From positions 1-49,135 of the forward strand of contig NZ_CANMZW010000042.1 of the NCBI RefSeq assembly GCF_947502445.1: a stretch of DNA of 49,135 nt, read 5' to 3'. Positions 7,770 to 16,008 of the stretch are shown piece by piece. Numbering within the stretch: position 1 is the stretch's first letter; every line of letters starts with the position of its first letter. The notes under the pieces were generated by a model. The model was not told the DNA's origin, searched no databases, and saw nothing but the letters and a program-made list of their open reading frames with translations. Origin of the DNA: an uncultured Brevibacillus sp. (GTDB lineage: Bacteria > Bacillota > Bacilli > Brevibacillales > Brevibacillaceae). Both the position numbers and the translations under genes were made by a program.

Positions 7770-8474
7770 ATGAAACGTACGCTACTAGCTGTAAGTTCGA
7801 TTTTACTATCAATAAGCCTACTTGTGGGGTGCAGCAACTCCACCACACCTACATCACCTGAGTCTCCTGAAGCACAACCGACTCAACCACAAAAGCCAGC
7901 AGATACTACACCAGCGCAGCCGCCTGGTCCAACTGGCGCGAAGAAATATGACAAAGCTCCAACCATGCAGATCGACAAAGCAAAGACGTATCAGGCAAAA
8001 ATCTCTACAACTATGGGAGATATTACGGTTGATCTGTTTGCAAAAGACGCTCCTATCGCCGTAAACAATTTTGTTTTCCTTGCGAAGGACAAGTTCTATG
8101 ATGGTATTACGTTCCACCGCGTGATCAAGGATTTCATGATTCAAACAGGAGATCCACTCGGCTCTGGTATCGGCGGTCCTGGGTATACCTTTGAAGATGA
8201 ACTGAAAAACGGTCACAAGTATGAGACTGGTGTCGTGGCAATGGCTAACGCAGGAAAAAACACAAACGGCAGCCAATTTTTCATCGGATCAGGTAAAGAT
8301 GTCGAAAGGCTGGAAAACGCTCCAAATTACACGATCTTCGGAAAAGTAGTAGGCGGTATGGATGTCGTACAAAAAATCGCCGGAGCAAAAGTAAAATTCA
8401 ACCCACAAGCAGGTGAAACCAGCGCTCCAGAGCAAACCATTAAAATCAATACCGTAACGATCACGGAGAAATAA
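7770..8474 (+). CDS. Peptidyl-prolyl cis-trans isomerase, cyclophilin type, lipoprotein
   Basis: 234 aa from the ATG at 7770 (GAAGGG ribosome binding site 9 bases upstream). A lipoprotein signal ends in LLVGC, so C21 would be lipidated. A Ser/Thr/Pro/Gln-rich linker (about 22-65) follows, then the cyclophilin domain: FHRVIKDFMIQTGDP, GSGIGGPGYTFEDEL, VAMANAGKNTNGSQFFI, and NYTIFGKVVGGMDVV. The catalytic arginine of FHRV is present. It should catalyse proline isomerisation in proteins outside the cytoplasmic membrane. Monocistronic, between a promoter and a terminator. Confidence 0.93.
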   Translation: MKRTLLAVSSILLSISLLVGCSNSTTPTSPESPEAQPTQPQKPADTTPAQPPGPTGAKKYDKAPTMQIDKAKTYQAKISTTMGDITVDLFAKDAPIAVNNFVFLAKDKFYDGITFHRVIKDFMIQTGDPLGSGIGGPGYTFEDELKNGHKYETGVVAMANAGKNTNGSQFFIGSGKDVERLENAPNYTIFGKVVGGMDVVQKIAGAKVKFNPQAGETSAPEQTIKINTVTITEK

Positions 8475-8518
8475 AGCGGCAGGGACGTAACTGCTGATTT
8501 CTCGCAGGTGCATACGAA

Positions 8519-8565
8519 AAGCCAGATCAAACACGAAGAAAGTGTTTGATTTGGCTTCTTTTTTA
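8519..8565 (+). terminator. Intrinsic terminator after the cyclophilin gene
   Basis: A 16-bp stem (AAGCCAGATCAAACAC with GTGTTTGATTTGGCTT, one mismatch, loop GAAGAAA) is followed by CTTCTTTTTT-type T-rich sequence. Confidence 0.88.
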
Positions 8566-8713
8566 TCCTCACTTAATAAATTCACATTCGTTGTAAATAG
8601 TTCCTTGGAACCAATTCCCTCTTGAACCATTCTGATTATCTCGATAGACTTGTCGATGACCCGATTCGCTTCCGCAATCAAAAAGCAAAAAGCGAAAAGG
8701 AGTGGTTCCCAAC

Positions 8714-9337
8714 GTGATCACACGTGAAGCGCGATTGCGCTTTTTCTTCTTTATTAACAGTTTTGGTTTGCTGCTATTATGCCTCTTAGTAACTCCAACA
8801 AGCGCTTCAGCCCCTCACTTCAATCAAGCTTTACCTGCTCCAGTCGGCCCCTCAATGCCCAAGGAACAACTAGCAAAGAAGCAAGCAAAACCAACTACTC
8901 CCGTCACTGCTGGAAAACGCGATTCCATTACGACAAGTCGAGATGATCTACCAAAAGTCATTCGCAATGGAAAAGTGAAAGTGTCGGACAGGGATATGGA
9001 ACTGCTCGCCCGGCTCGTTTATGCGGAAGGCCGGGGAGAACCGTATGAAGGACAAGTAGCCATTGCTGCTGTAGTGTTGAATCGGGTAGCTTCTTCTGAA
9101 TTCCCAAATACGGTACGAGAGGTTATTTACGCTCCCAACGCATTTTCGCCTCTCAATGACGGCCATCTCTCGCGCACATCTAACGCAAGTACACGCAAAG
9201 CAGTTCAGGAAGCGGTAAACGGAAAGGACCCAACGAATGGTTCTTTGTACTTCTTCAATCCGAATACAGCCACTTCTCGTTGGATCTGGTCGAGGGAAAA
9301 AACTGTCGTCATTGGTAATCACACATTTGCACGATAA
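8714..9337 (+). CDS. Cell wall hydrolase, SleB/CwlJ type
   Basis: 207 aa from the GTG at 8714; the upstream in-frame GTG at 8702 overlaps the AAGGAG ribosome binding site, so 8714 fits better. A signal peptide (residues 1-33, hydrophobic FFFFINSFGLLLLCLLV, ending SASA) is followed by a linker and the Hydrolase_2 domain (about 100-207): LLARLVYAEGRGEPYEGQVAIAAVVLNRV with the catalytic glutamate in YAEGRGE, then the typical C-terminus SLYFFNPNTATSRWIWSR. SleB proteins are lytic transglycosylases acting on spore cortex; this one lacks an N-terminal peptidoglycan-binding domain, so it may act in growth, sporulation or germination. The symbol is not certain enough to give. Confidence 0.88.
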   Translation: MITREARLRFFFFINSFGLLLLCLLVTPTSASAPHFNQALPAPVGPSMPKEQLAKKQAKPTTPVTAGKRDSITTSRDDLPKVIRNGKVKVSDRDMELLARLVYAEGRGEPYEGQVAIAAVVLNRVASSEFPNTVREVIYAPNAFSPLNDGHLSRTSNASTRKAVQEAVNGKDPTNGSLYFFNPNTATSRWIWSREKTVVIGNHTFAR

Positions 9338-9425
9338 AACAAAAATTTAATAATACTTTATTTTTACTTTATCCGTAATTTACTTTTGACTGTTATTTTT
9401 ATAGCGTAAGCACTTTTTCAACGCA

Positions 9426-9570
9426 TTGAGAAAACGATCGATATTCAACGTGAATGACTTCTTAAACGTATACATCCATGGATGTATGTGTTGCTAGATT
9501 TTTGGCTTGCGTCATTGTTTTGGGTGAGAGCAAAACAACGATGCGAACGGCCGATCGATATTTTTCTCAA
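9426..9570 (+). ncRNA. Candidate structured RNA or small palindromic element, unassigned
   Basis: An outer helix TTGAGAAAA/TTTTCTCAA closes the element, continued after a bulge by CGATCG/CGATCG. Inside are three hairpins in a row: ATTCA-acg-TGAAT; the 18-bp perfect palindrome ATACATCCATGGATGTAT (9470-9487); and a stem of about 15 bp, TGCGTCATTGTTTTG with CAAAACAACGATGCG (loop GGTGAGAG). An intrinsic terminator follows at 9588-9617, too far (250 nt) from the SleB-type gene to be an obvious part of it. No convincing promoter was found. It may be a small RNA or a MITE-like repeat; no flanking duplication is visible. Confidence 0.45.
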
Positions 9571-9587
9571 TCGCCCCCAAATATTTA

Positions 9588-9617
9588 GGCATCCCCAGCT
9601 GGGGATGCCCTTTTTTT
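9588..9617 (+). terminator. Intrinsic terminator
   Basis: GGCATCCCC and GGGGATGCC form a perfect 9-bp stem around AGCT, followed by C and seven T on the plus strand. The minus-strand tail is weaker (TAAATATTT), so it may only poorly serve the dehydrogenase gene on the other side. Confidence 0.85.
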
Positions 9618-9629
9618 ATTTCTCGCCTG

Positions 9630-10394
9630 TTAAAATCCGTAAACAGACATGCCACCGTCGACTGCTATCGTTTGGCCCGTTATGTACGCTGCTGCATCTG
9701 ATGCCAGGAAAACAGCTGGTCCAACCAGGTCATCCACATCACCAATACGCCCGCTAGGCGTGCGGCTTAGCACCTCTTGCAGAAACTCCTCATTCGCCAG
9801 GAGCTCTTCGGTCAATGGCGTACGAAAATACCACGGTGCAATGGCATTCACATTGACCCCGAATTTGCTCCATTCCAAGGAGAGTACACGCGTCATTTGA
9901 ATCACACCCGCCTTGCTGGATGCGTAAGCCACACCTGTGCGCAGAGCAACCAGACCAGCTACTGATGCCATGTTGACAATTCGTCCATAGCGCTGCTCAC
10001 ACATGATTTTACCAGCAGCTTGGCTCAAAAAGAACGTTGCCTTCATGTTTAGATCTACAACACGATCCCACTCTTCTTCGCTCACTTCATGCGCTTTTTT
10101 GCGTATGTTCATCCCTGCATTGTTGATAAGAATATGTAGCCCGCCCAAAGCCTCAAGCGTTTGTGCAACCACTTGGTCAGCAGCTCCTGAAGCAGTCAGA
10201 TCTGCCTGGATTGGGTGCGCAATGCCGCCTTTTGCTCTAATTTCTTGTACGACCTCCTGCAAGTCACCTTCTGTACGGGCAACAACTGCTATTTCAGCAC
10301 CAGCTTCGGCGAGGCCGAGTGCAACAGCTTTTCCTATTCCTCTTCCTGCTCCTGTCACAATGGCTTTTTTTCCGGTCAAGTCAAAACGACTCAT
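9630..10394 (-). CDS. Short-chain dehydrogenase/reductase
   Basis: 254 aa from the ATG at 10394, which has GGGGAG eight bases upstream; a longer in-frame start (269 aa) lacks a good site. TGAGRGIG at residues 14-21 binds NAD(P), NNAG at 91-94 is conserved, and the catalytic set is S144, Y157 and K161 (YASSK). It resembles gluconate 5-dehydrogenase and FabG-like enzymes. The substrate is not determinable. Monocistronic. Confidence 0.9.
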   Translation of the reverse strand: MSRFDLTGKKAIVTGAGRGIGKAVALGLAEAGAEIAVVARTEGDLQEVVQEIRAKGGIAHPIQADLTASGAADQVVAQTLEALGGLHILINNAGMNIRKKAHEVSEEEWDRVVDLNMKATFFLSQAAGKIMCEQRYGRIVNMASVAGLVALRTGVAYASSKAGVIQMTRVLSLEWSKFGVNVNAIAPWYFRTPLTEELLANEEFLQEVLSRTPSGRIGDVDDLVGPAVFLASDAAAYITGQTIAVDGGMSVYGF

Positions 10395-10494
10395 CTGTTC
10401 TTCTCCCCTTTCCTTACTTTCTAGTGATTCTATATCCATCGCGTTTTCCCTTGTCTTTTGCTACAATGAAGCTGTATGGAAAGGAGGCAATCCC

Positions 10495-10803
10495 GTGCGC
10501 TTGTACAGTCAAATGACGCTAGCTGAGCTCCAAGAAGAAATGGAGCGTTTGCGCCTGGAAGCAGAAGCAAAAAAGAAGCTTGGCGACAATTCTCAGTTTG
10601 GCATTATTCAGCAAAAATACTTTATGGCTAAATCGTATTATCTGGGAACAGATGAGTTCCGAATCGGTGGAAAGTACAGTGTCCCTGAATATGATCAGCC
10701 ATTTACAATTGATTACTTCAATGGCGTTTTTGCCTGGGGCCGTTTTCCCGATTCGGATGAACAGACTGGTTTTCCGATAGGGATGCTAGAACCCTCGTTT
10801 TAG
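10495..10803 (+). CDS. yfhH: DUF1811 family protein, YfhH-like
   Basis: 102 aa from the GTG at 10495 with an excellent AAAGGAGG site 7 bases upstream. It matches B. subtilis YfhH in length and pattern: YSQMTLAELQEEM at the N-terminus, YFMAKSYYL in the middle, and FTIDYFNGVFAWGRF towards the C-terminus. The function of YfhH is not established; the family has an SH3-like C-terminal part. Longer upstream frames in this reading frame are antisense to the dehydrogenase and are not real. Confidence 0.88.
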   Translation: MRLYSQMTLAELQEEMERLRLEAEAKKKLGDNSQFGIIQQKYFMAKSYYLGTDEFRIGGKYSVPEYDQPFTIDYFNGVFAWGRFPDSDEQTGFPIGMLEPSF

Positions 10804-10826
10804 TTGAGACGGTTGAGAAGAAAGAT

Positions 10827-10858
10827 GACCGAGCCATAATTTAAGCCCGGTCTTTTTT
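10827..10858 (+). terminator. Intrinsic terminator after yfhH
   Basis: GACCGAGC and GCCCGGTC pair with one mismatch around a 10-nt loop and are followed by six T. It lies between convergent yfhH and the HesB-like gene. Confidence 0.75.
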
Positions 10859-10870
10859 CTGGCATTATTA

Positions 10871-11197
10871 TTACCCCCAACGCTCTTTTAAAGCCAGTCC
10901 ATACGCTACAATCTGATGTGGGGATACGAGGCGGAATCCCTGTTGTGGCCGGAAATCGACGGTCAGCTTCTCTGCGCCGATATACGCGATCGTCGCTTTA
11001 TCGATCAAAAACGTAAGATTCTCAACAACGACCTCCAGATCATTAACTCCCCTCTCATCCCACCACAAGGCATAATCCACCGTCATGCCACATCCGCCAA
11101 CCAATTCACCATTAATTCGTATAAATGTATCCTTATCTTTTGCGTGATTCATAGTGGTTAATTGCCGCAGCGCTTCCTGTGTTACCGTAATTTCCAC
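10871..11197 (-). CDS. HesB/IscA-like domain protein (YqkB-like)
   Basis: 108 aa from a GTG at 11197 with AAGGGTGG upstream. The fold is that of the HesB/A-type iron-sulfur carrier (MEITVTQEALRQL start, central GGCGM, C-terminal LTVDFRPQQGFRLVSP). A-type carriers use three cysteines (one plus a CxC pair); here there is only the single C in GGCGM. This resembles B. subtilis YqkB rather than SufA/IscA, so an iron-sulfur carrier role is doubtful. A small gene of unknown function is divergent. Confidence 0.8.
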   Translation of the reverse strand: MEITVTQEALRQLTTMNHAKDKDTFIRINGELVGGCGMTVDYALWWDERGVNDLEVVVENLTFLIDKATIAYIGAEKLTVDFRPQQGFRLVSPHQIVAYGLALKERWG

Positions 11198-11234
11198 GTA
11201 ATTCCACCCTTTCTGCTCATCATTTCAGCAAATG

Positions 11235-11264
11235 GTATGCATCATCTTGATCATGATAGCATAC
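11235..11264. promoter_or_regulatory. Dyad in a divergent promoter region
   Basis: GTATGCaTCAT and ATGATaGCATAC form 10-bp arms around CTTGATC. The right arm runs into TACAAT (11262-11267), a possible -10 box for the plus-strand 46-aa gene. It does not match Fur, Zur or MntR boxes. A repressor operator is a reasonable guess. Confidence 0.4.
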
Positions 11265-11298
11265 AATGCTTGAAAGGCATCAGAAAGGACGATTTTCT

Positions 11299-11439
11299 AT
11301 GAACATATACGAACAAGATGGTATTTTCATCGCAGAAACAGAGTTTCAATCCGAGCAAGTAGTCATTTTTGCAAACACTTGGGAAGAGGCCAAAGAAAAA
11401 CTGATGGTCCGTCTTCTTGTTTTGGAAATGATTGGATGA
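11299..11439 (+). CDS. Small hypothetical protein, 46 aa
   Basis: ATG at 11299 with AAAGGA nine bases upstream; TGA at 11437-11439, followed 6 nt later by an intrinsic terminator. The sequence starts MNIYEQDGIFIAETEF and continues VVIFANTWEEAKEKLMVRLL, which suggests two or three beta strands then an amphipathic helix. No cysteine, signal peptide or membrane segment. Between a dyad and a terminator it is a complete transcription unit. I do not recognise it. Confidence 0.65.
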   Translation: MNIYEQDGIFIAETEFQSEQVVIFANTWEEAKEKLMVRLLVLEMIG

Positions 11440-11445
11440 AACAAG

Positions 11446-11476
11446 AGCGGGTCATCCTACGGACCTGCTTTTTTTT
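11446..11476 (+). terminator. Intrinsic terminator after the 46-aa gene
   Basis: AGCGGGTC and GACCTGCT form an 8-bp stem (one G-U pair) followed by eight T. Confidence 0.82.
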
Positions 11477-11522
11477 CGGAAATCGGGAACCTGTTGTATC
11501 GAAAAAGCAAGGAGCGACAGCA

Positions 11523-12578
11523 ATGACTATTGAGCCGATGACCCTCCACAAACTAGACTTAATCGCCCATATTCGTCATCAGACAGCCCTCGCCAACCGC
11601 AATAACGTGACGCGTACGCGGGCATATCTGGAATTTTATCAGGAGCACACAGAAATTCATTGGGCTTTGCTCGCACATTTCGTCTCACGAAATGGTGGCT
11701 GGAACATGACTGACTTAAAAGGGGAATGGCTCCCGTTGCTGATGGACGAGCATGCGATCCAGCCATTTTTTTGGTTTCTGGAAAGAAGTAATTGGCTTAT
11801 CTTTCAAGATGCGTACCCACAGCTGCTGCTTTACAAGGAAATGAAACGAACAGGTACCGATCTGACATCCTTGCTTGGTCCATTAGGTGTCTCGATTTTT
11901 ATGCACAGCTACTGGAAGGAATTTTTAACAAATCAAGACAGCTCCAGACTGACGCGCGCCCTCATCGTCAACGAGCAGCAATATATTGAGCAGCGGGTTG
12001 TCCAAAAGCCTTTTACGCTGAATCGCATCTTCTCTACCTTTGCTTTTTTCGCGCAATCAGTTCTCTCTCTGAGCCAAGTGCTTTTTCCTTATAAAGCACA
12101 CCCGACTGACAAACAAATCAGCTTGACTGGGCTAAATGTAGAGCATTTTCCAGAAGTCACTGAACGGATCATGCTAGGAAAAACACTTTACAAGCTTCTA
12201 ATTACAGATCCTTTACGCTTGGAGAAAATAGTTGCTTTTGCCACGCGGATTCCTCATACGGGCTCGCGAGCAGATTATTGGCCACATCTCTTTACTCCGC
12301 GCAAGAACACGCTGTCGTGCAATCCTGACTATCAGTTGAGAATAGATGGACAAAATCTGCGAGAGGGCACGGCCAAGCTATACAGTCCTGCCTTGCTCAG
12401 TGTCTGGGAGAATTTCGATCATGCACCTGCTGATGGAGTCGACTGGTACCGTCATGAAAAGTGGCATAGTATGGTGAATGAAGAGATTGTTGATATGTCT
12501 CCGATCGACAATGGTTCGTATGCCCGTGCTCTCCTGTGGATGGAATACGGGGTCAAGTGGGTAACAACCTTAATGTGA
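11523..12578 (+). CDS. DUF2515 family protein, YppC-like
   Basis: 351 aa from the ATG at 11523 with AAGGAG eight bases upstream; longer upstream frames cross the terminator at 11446-11476. The N-terminal block NNVTRTRAYLEFYQEHTEIHW and HFVSRNGGWNMTDLKG are hallmark DUF2515 motifs shared with B. subtilis YppC. It is rich in aromatic residues and has no signal peptide. Biochemical function is unknown. The next gene starts 19 nt downstream, and the two are probably co-transcribed. Confidence 0.85.
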   Translation: MTIEPMTLHKLDLIAHIRHQTALANRNNVTRTRAYLEFYQEHTEIHWALLAHFVSRNGGWNMTDLKGEWLPLLMDEHAIQPFFWFLERSNWLIFQDAYPQLLLYKEMKRTGTDLTSLLGPLGVSIFMHSYWKEFLTNQDSSRLTRALIVNEQQYIEQRVVQKPFTLNRIFSTFAFFAQSVLSLSQVLFPYKAHPTDKQISLTGLNVEHFPEVTERIMLGKTLYKLLITDPLRLEKIVAFATRIPHTGSRADYWPHLFTPRKNTLSCNPDYQLRIDGQNLREGTAKLYSPALLSVWENFDHAPADGVDWYRHEKWHSMVNEEIVDMSPIDNGSYARALLWMEYGVKWVTTLM

Positions 12579-12597
12579 GAAAGGTTGTGATGATAGA

Positions 12598-13572
12598 ATG
12601 ACGTGCGAGAAAAACGCACTGATTGAGCATGAAAAAGCATTTCTCTTGTCTTGCTGGCTTACGAATGGTACATTTCGACTGGCACCTATGCGTGAACAGA
12701 TTAATCCGTACTTTACCAATCTGGCTTTGCTTGCTCTGATTCCATTGAACGAATGGGAGCCGATACAAAGCCACATCGAATGGTACTTTCAGCATCTGAA
12801 TCACGATGGCTTCGTCAACGACTACCGCTTGGAAGGACAAACCGAAATCGATACAGGGACAGCAGATAGTGAAGACAGCTACCACGCAACGTTGTTCAGC
12901 CTTTTCGCGGAATGGATAAAAGCTACTGGAAAGACGAGCTGGTTGGTAACCAAGCATTCAGAATTAGTCATACTTCTGCAAGGAATCGCCAGCCTCCAAC
13001 AAAAGGACGGATTGACTTGGGCAAAGCACTCCTATCGAGTCAAGTATTTAATGGACAATTGTGAAGTCATGCGCGGTTTGGAGGATGCTGCTTTTTTATT
13101 CTCCTGTCTCGGAGATAATCGAAATGCTAACGAGGCCCAGATTCGTGCCAATGCCTGCAAAATGGGGATTTTAAAGATGTATAGCAGGTATCGCAGGTCG
13201 TATGCGATGTTTGGCAATACACATCCTGGCTGGCGAAAATGGTACCCTGATGTAACGTCACAAGCGTTTCCGATTATATACGAAGTCGCAGATCCAGCGA
13301 TTGCACACATGCTCTATCAACGAATAACAACCGCTTTTCCTTATTTTTACACCTTCCAAACCGGTGACTTATATCCATGGATGGCAATGGGGGAATGTGC
13401 TCGCTTGATGGATGATCATGAGCGTGTAAACCGTATGCTCAGGGCGGCCACAGATTTATACATATACGGCACTAGACAGCCATACTGGCTCATTCATGAA
13501 TCGGGAAGGTTTTTGCAATTACTGCTTCATCCCGCAAGTCACGTCAAAGGCGGCACTCATCATGACCAGTAG
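12598..13572 (+). CDS. Six-hairpin glycosidase-like protein (alpha/alpha toroid)
   Basis: 324 aa. The pattern of paired helices with conserved Trp, Asp and Tyr (WYFQHLNHDGFVNDYRL, TADSEDSYHATLFSLFAEW, LYPWMAMGECARLM) resembles the six-hairpin glycosidase/terpenoid-cyclase toroid fold. No signal peptide. The ribosome binding site (GAAAGG, 12 bases upstream) is weak, which suggests coupling to DUF2515. It may act on an intracellular carbohydrate; the substrate and activity are unknown. It converges on the next dehydrogenase with 10 bp between stops and no terminator between them. Confidence 0.7.
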   Translation: MTCEKNALIEHEKAFLLSCWLTNGTFRLAPMREQINPYFTNLALLALIPLNEWEPIQSHIEWYFQHLNHDGFVNDYRLEGQTEIDTGTADSEDSYHATLFSLFAEWIKATGKTSWLVTKHSELVILLQGIASLQQKDGLTWAKHSYRVKYLMDNCEVMRGLEDAAFLFSCLGDNRNANEAQIRANACKMGILKMYSRYRRSYAMFGNTHPGWRKWYPDVTSQAFPIIYEVADPAIAHMLYQRITTAFPYFYTFQTGDLYPWMAMGECARLMDDHERVNRMLRAATDLYIYGTRQPYWLIHESGRFLQLLLHPASHVKGGTHHDQ

Positions 13573-13582
13573 TCCAAGGAGC

Positions 13583-14482
13583 CTACGTCTCCGTCATCGT
13601 TCCACCGTTTACATGAAGCACCTGGCCAGTCACATAACTGGAATCATCAGAAGCTAAATAGACGTAGGTTGGAGCCAATTCGAACGGTTGACCAGCACGG
13701 CGCATAGGCGTATCCGAACCCAGCGTAGTAATATATTCTGCTGAATAACTTGAAACCTGCAAGGGTGTCCAAATCGGTCCAGGTGCCACCGCATTGACTC
13801 TGATGCCACTGCTTACAAGCTGCAGAGACAAGGAGCGTGTGAATGAAACAATCGCTCCTTTGGTTGCGGAATAATCGACGAGAAGAGAATGCCCAGCGTA
13901 TGCCGTTACCGAGGTCGTACTAATAATTGTGCTGCCGGGCTGCAAGTGAGGGAGAGCCTCCTGCGTTAAAAAGAAATTTGGATAGATGTTGGTACGGAAG
14001 GTGTCCTCCAGCTGCTGTCGGCTTATTTGGCGAATGCTTGCTTGCGGAAACTGAACTCCCTGATTGATCACCAGCACATCCAGCTTCCCATAACAGGCAA
14101 CCGTTCTCTGTATGACCTCACGACACCACAGCTCATCCCGTAAGTCGCCAGGAAGTAGCAAACAGCTACGGCCATAGCTTTCGATGACCTGCTTCGTTTC
14201 TTCCGCGTCGATGTGCTCATCGAGATAAGCGATGGCTACATCTGCTCCCTCCTTGGCAAACGCTACGGCCACCGCCCGCCCGATCCCGCTATCTCCTCCC
14301 GTAATAATCGCTACCTTATCCCTCAGCTTCCCGCTGCCGATATACTGTGGGTTGTCATATATCGGGCGCGGTACCATCAGATACTCCATTCCAGGCTGGC
14401 GATCCTGATGCTGTGCCGGAAACGAAATAGGCACTTCTTCACATTTCGTTTTATAACCGTAGTACGGGTATCTTGGATACAA
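13583..14482 (-). CDS. Short-chain dehydrogenase/reductase with N-terminal extension (general-stress type)
   Basis: 299 aa from a TTG at 14482, with GGAGGG seven bases upstream. The in-frame GTG at 14495-14497 overlaps that site, so it is less likely. A tyrosine-rich N-terminal extension of about 50 aa (MYPRYPYYGYK) precedes the Rossmann domain, as in the YhdF/YdaD/YhxC group. TGGDSGIG at 61-68 binds NADP; catalytic residues are S191, Y204 and K208 (YSATK). The C-terminus (YVTGQVLHVNGGTM) is complete. Confidence 0.87.
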   Translation of the reverse strand: MYPRYPYYGYKTKCEEVPISFPAQHQDRQPGMEYLMVPRPIYDNPQYIGSGKLRDKVAIITGGDSGIGRAVAVAFAKEGADVAIAYLDEHIDAEETKQVIESYGRSCLLLPGDLRDELWCREVIQRTVACYGKLDVLVINQGVQFPQASIRQISRQQLEDTFRTNIYPNFFLTQEALPHLQPGSTIISTTSVTAYAGHSLLVDYSATKGAIVSFTRSLSLQLVSSGIRVNAVAPGPIWTPLQVSSYSAEYITTLGSDTPMRRAGQPFELAPTYVYLASDDSSYVTGQVLHVNGGTMTET

Positions 14483-14557
14483 AATGGATCCCTCCACAAT
14501 CAGTCGATATCGACATGGTATTCGCCCAGCCCAGTAGTGGTTCCCTCCAAACGTACA

Positions 14558-14583
14558 AACCCCATCGATTGTCCGATGGGGTT
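14558..14583 (-). terminator. Probable terminator of the sulfur-salvage operon
   Basis: AACCCCATCG and CGATGGGGTT form a perfect 10-bp stem with a 6-nt loop, 22 nt after the stop of the NtaA-type monooxygenase on the minus strand. The following tail is short (TTTG), so termination may be inefficient. Confidence 0.6.
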
Positions 14584-14604
14584 CGCCAGCTTGGTAACAG
14601 ATGA

Positions 14605-15951
14605 TCAGCCTTCTTTTAATACCGCTTTCTTTTGGGCTGCGAATTTATTTTCAGGAATGGGAATACCGAGATTGCCTCGCAACGTATCTGCCTCGTATTC
14701 ATCTCGAAAGAGTCCGCGTTCTTGCAGGATAGGAACGACATGATCGACGAACTCCTCCAAGCCGCGAGGGACAGCTGCTCCAACGATGAAGCCATCTGCT
14801 GCGCCTGCTTCAAACCATTCCTGCAGTGTATCTGCTATCTTTTCTGGCGTTCCGAGCAATGTTGGTTTCGGTGTTGCTACTCGCAGAGCTACTTGCCGCA
14901 GCGTGAGGCCTTCTTCCTTTGCCCACGCTTTCATCCTGTCCGTCGAGCTTTGGAAGCTGTTACGCCCCAGCTCTCCCAAATCTGGAAACGGCTCGTCAAG
15001 AGGGTACTGCGTAAAATCATGATGCTCATAGAAGCGGCCCAAAAAGTCCAATGCGCGATCAATGGACACCAAGCTTGCTACCTGTGTGTATTTACGCTCA
15101 GCCTCTTGCTGCGTGCTGCCGATAATCGGACCTATGCCAGGCAGAATACTGATTGCATCCGGGTTACGGCCGAATAGCCTCGCGCGCCCTTTGACGTCAT
15201 CATAATAAGCTTTGGCTTCCTCGAGCGTTTCTTGTCCGGTAAAGATCGCATTCGCTACCTTTGCTGCAAAATCTTTCCCGTCCTCGGAGGCACCGGCTTG
15301 AAATACGACTGGCTGACCTTGCTTTGATCTCGCTATATTAAGCGGTCCTTTGACCCAAAAATACTTCCCTTTATGATTGAGCGTATGCATTTTTTCCGGA
15401 TCGAAAAAGACACCACTTTCCTTGTCGCGAACAAAGGCATCATCCTCCCAAGAATCCCATAGTCCTGTTGTCACTTCTAGATACTCGTTCGCGATTTTAT
15501 AGCGTTCAGGATGAGACGGATGCTCCTGCTCGGTCTTGCCGTAGTTAAGCGCTGAGCCCTCGAGTGGCGATGTCACTACATTCCAGCCTGCTCTCCCACC
15601 GCTGATCAAATCAAGTGAAGCAAATTGGCGTGCAATCGTAAAAGGCTCGCTGTAAGAGGTAGACACGGTACCAACTAATCCAATTCTGGAGCTAATCGCA
15701 GCGAGGGCGCTCAAGATGGTAATTGGCTCAAACCGATTCAAAAAGTGCGGGATCGACTTTTCGGTAATATAAAGCCCATCGGCAATGAAAACAAAATCAA
15801 ATTTACCTGCTTCTGCCTTTTGCGTCCATTTCTTGTATAACTCGAAATTCACACTCGCATCTGTAATGGCGTCCGGGTGCCTCCATCCCGAAATGTTACC
15901 TCCAACCCCATGCAGCATGGCACCTAGCTTGAGTTGTTTATTTGTTCCCAT
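14605..15951 (-). CDS. FMN-dependent monooxygenase, NtaA/SnaA/DszA family (YtnJ/YxeK-like)
   Basis: 448 aa from the ATG at 15951, preceded by AGGAGGAG. The family pattern is clear: MLHGVGGNISGWRHPDA at the N-terminus, FDFVFIADG, GLVGTVSTSYSEPFTIARQFASLD, RAGWNVVTS, and QAGASEDGKDFAAKVANAIF. These two-component flavin monooxygenases oxidise S- or N-substituted compounds with FMNH2 from a reductase. In B. subtilis, YtnJ and YxeK lie in operons for salvage of S-modified cysteines; the neighbours here give the same setting. No flavin reductase gene is in the window. Last gene of the operon. Confidence 0.9.
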   Translation of the reverse strand: MGTNKQLKLGAMLHGVGGNISGWRHPDAITDASVNFELYKKWTQKAEAGKFDFVFIADGLYITEKSIPHFLNRFEPITILSALAAISSRIGLVGTVSTSYSEPFTIARQFASLDLISGGRAGWNVVTSPLEGSALNYGKTEQEHPSHPERYKIANEYLEVTTGLWDSWEDDAFVRDKESGVFFDPEKMHTLNHKGKYFWVKGPLNIARSKQGQPVVFQAGASEDGKDFAAKVANAIFTGQETLEEAKAYYDDVKGRARLFGRNPDAISILPGIGPIIGSTQQEAERKYTQVASLVSIDRALDFLGRFYEHHDFTQYPLDEPFPDLGELGRNSFQSSTDRMKAWAKEEGLTLRQVALRVATPKPTLLGTPEKIADTLQEWFEAGAADGFIVGAAVPRGLEEFVDHVVPILQERGLFRDEYEADTLRGNLGIPIPENKFAAQKKAVLKEG

Positions 15952-16008
15952 GCTCTCTCCTCCTCCTGTTCTACTACATCTTTTGCTATCGATCACAAAC
16001 ACATTTAC

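Noticed and set aside
9482..9757. 91-codon plus-strand frame after the SleB-type gene
   Set aside because: It begins inside the palindrome, runs through the terminator at 9588-9617 and then antisense to the dehydrogenase gene; the composition is not protein-like.
10003..10494. Long plus-strand extension upstream of yfhH
   Set aside because: It is antisense to the dehydrogenase gene; the GTG at 10495 has an excellent AAAGGAGG site and matches the known YfhH start.
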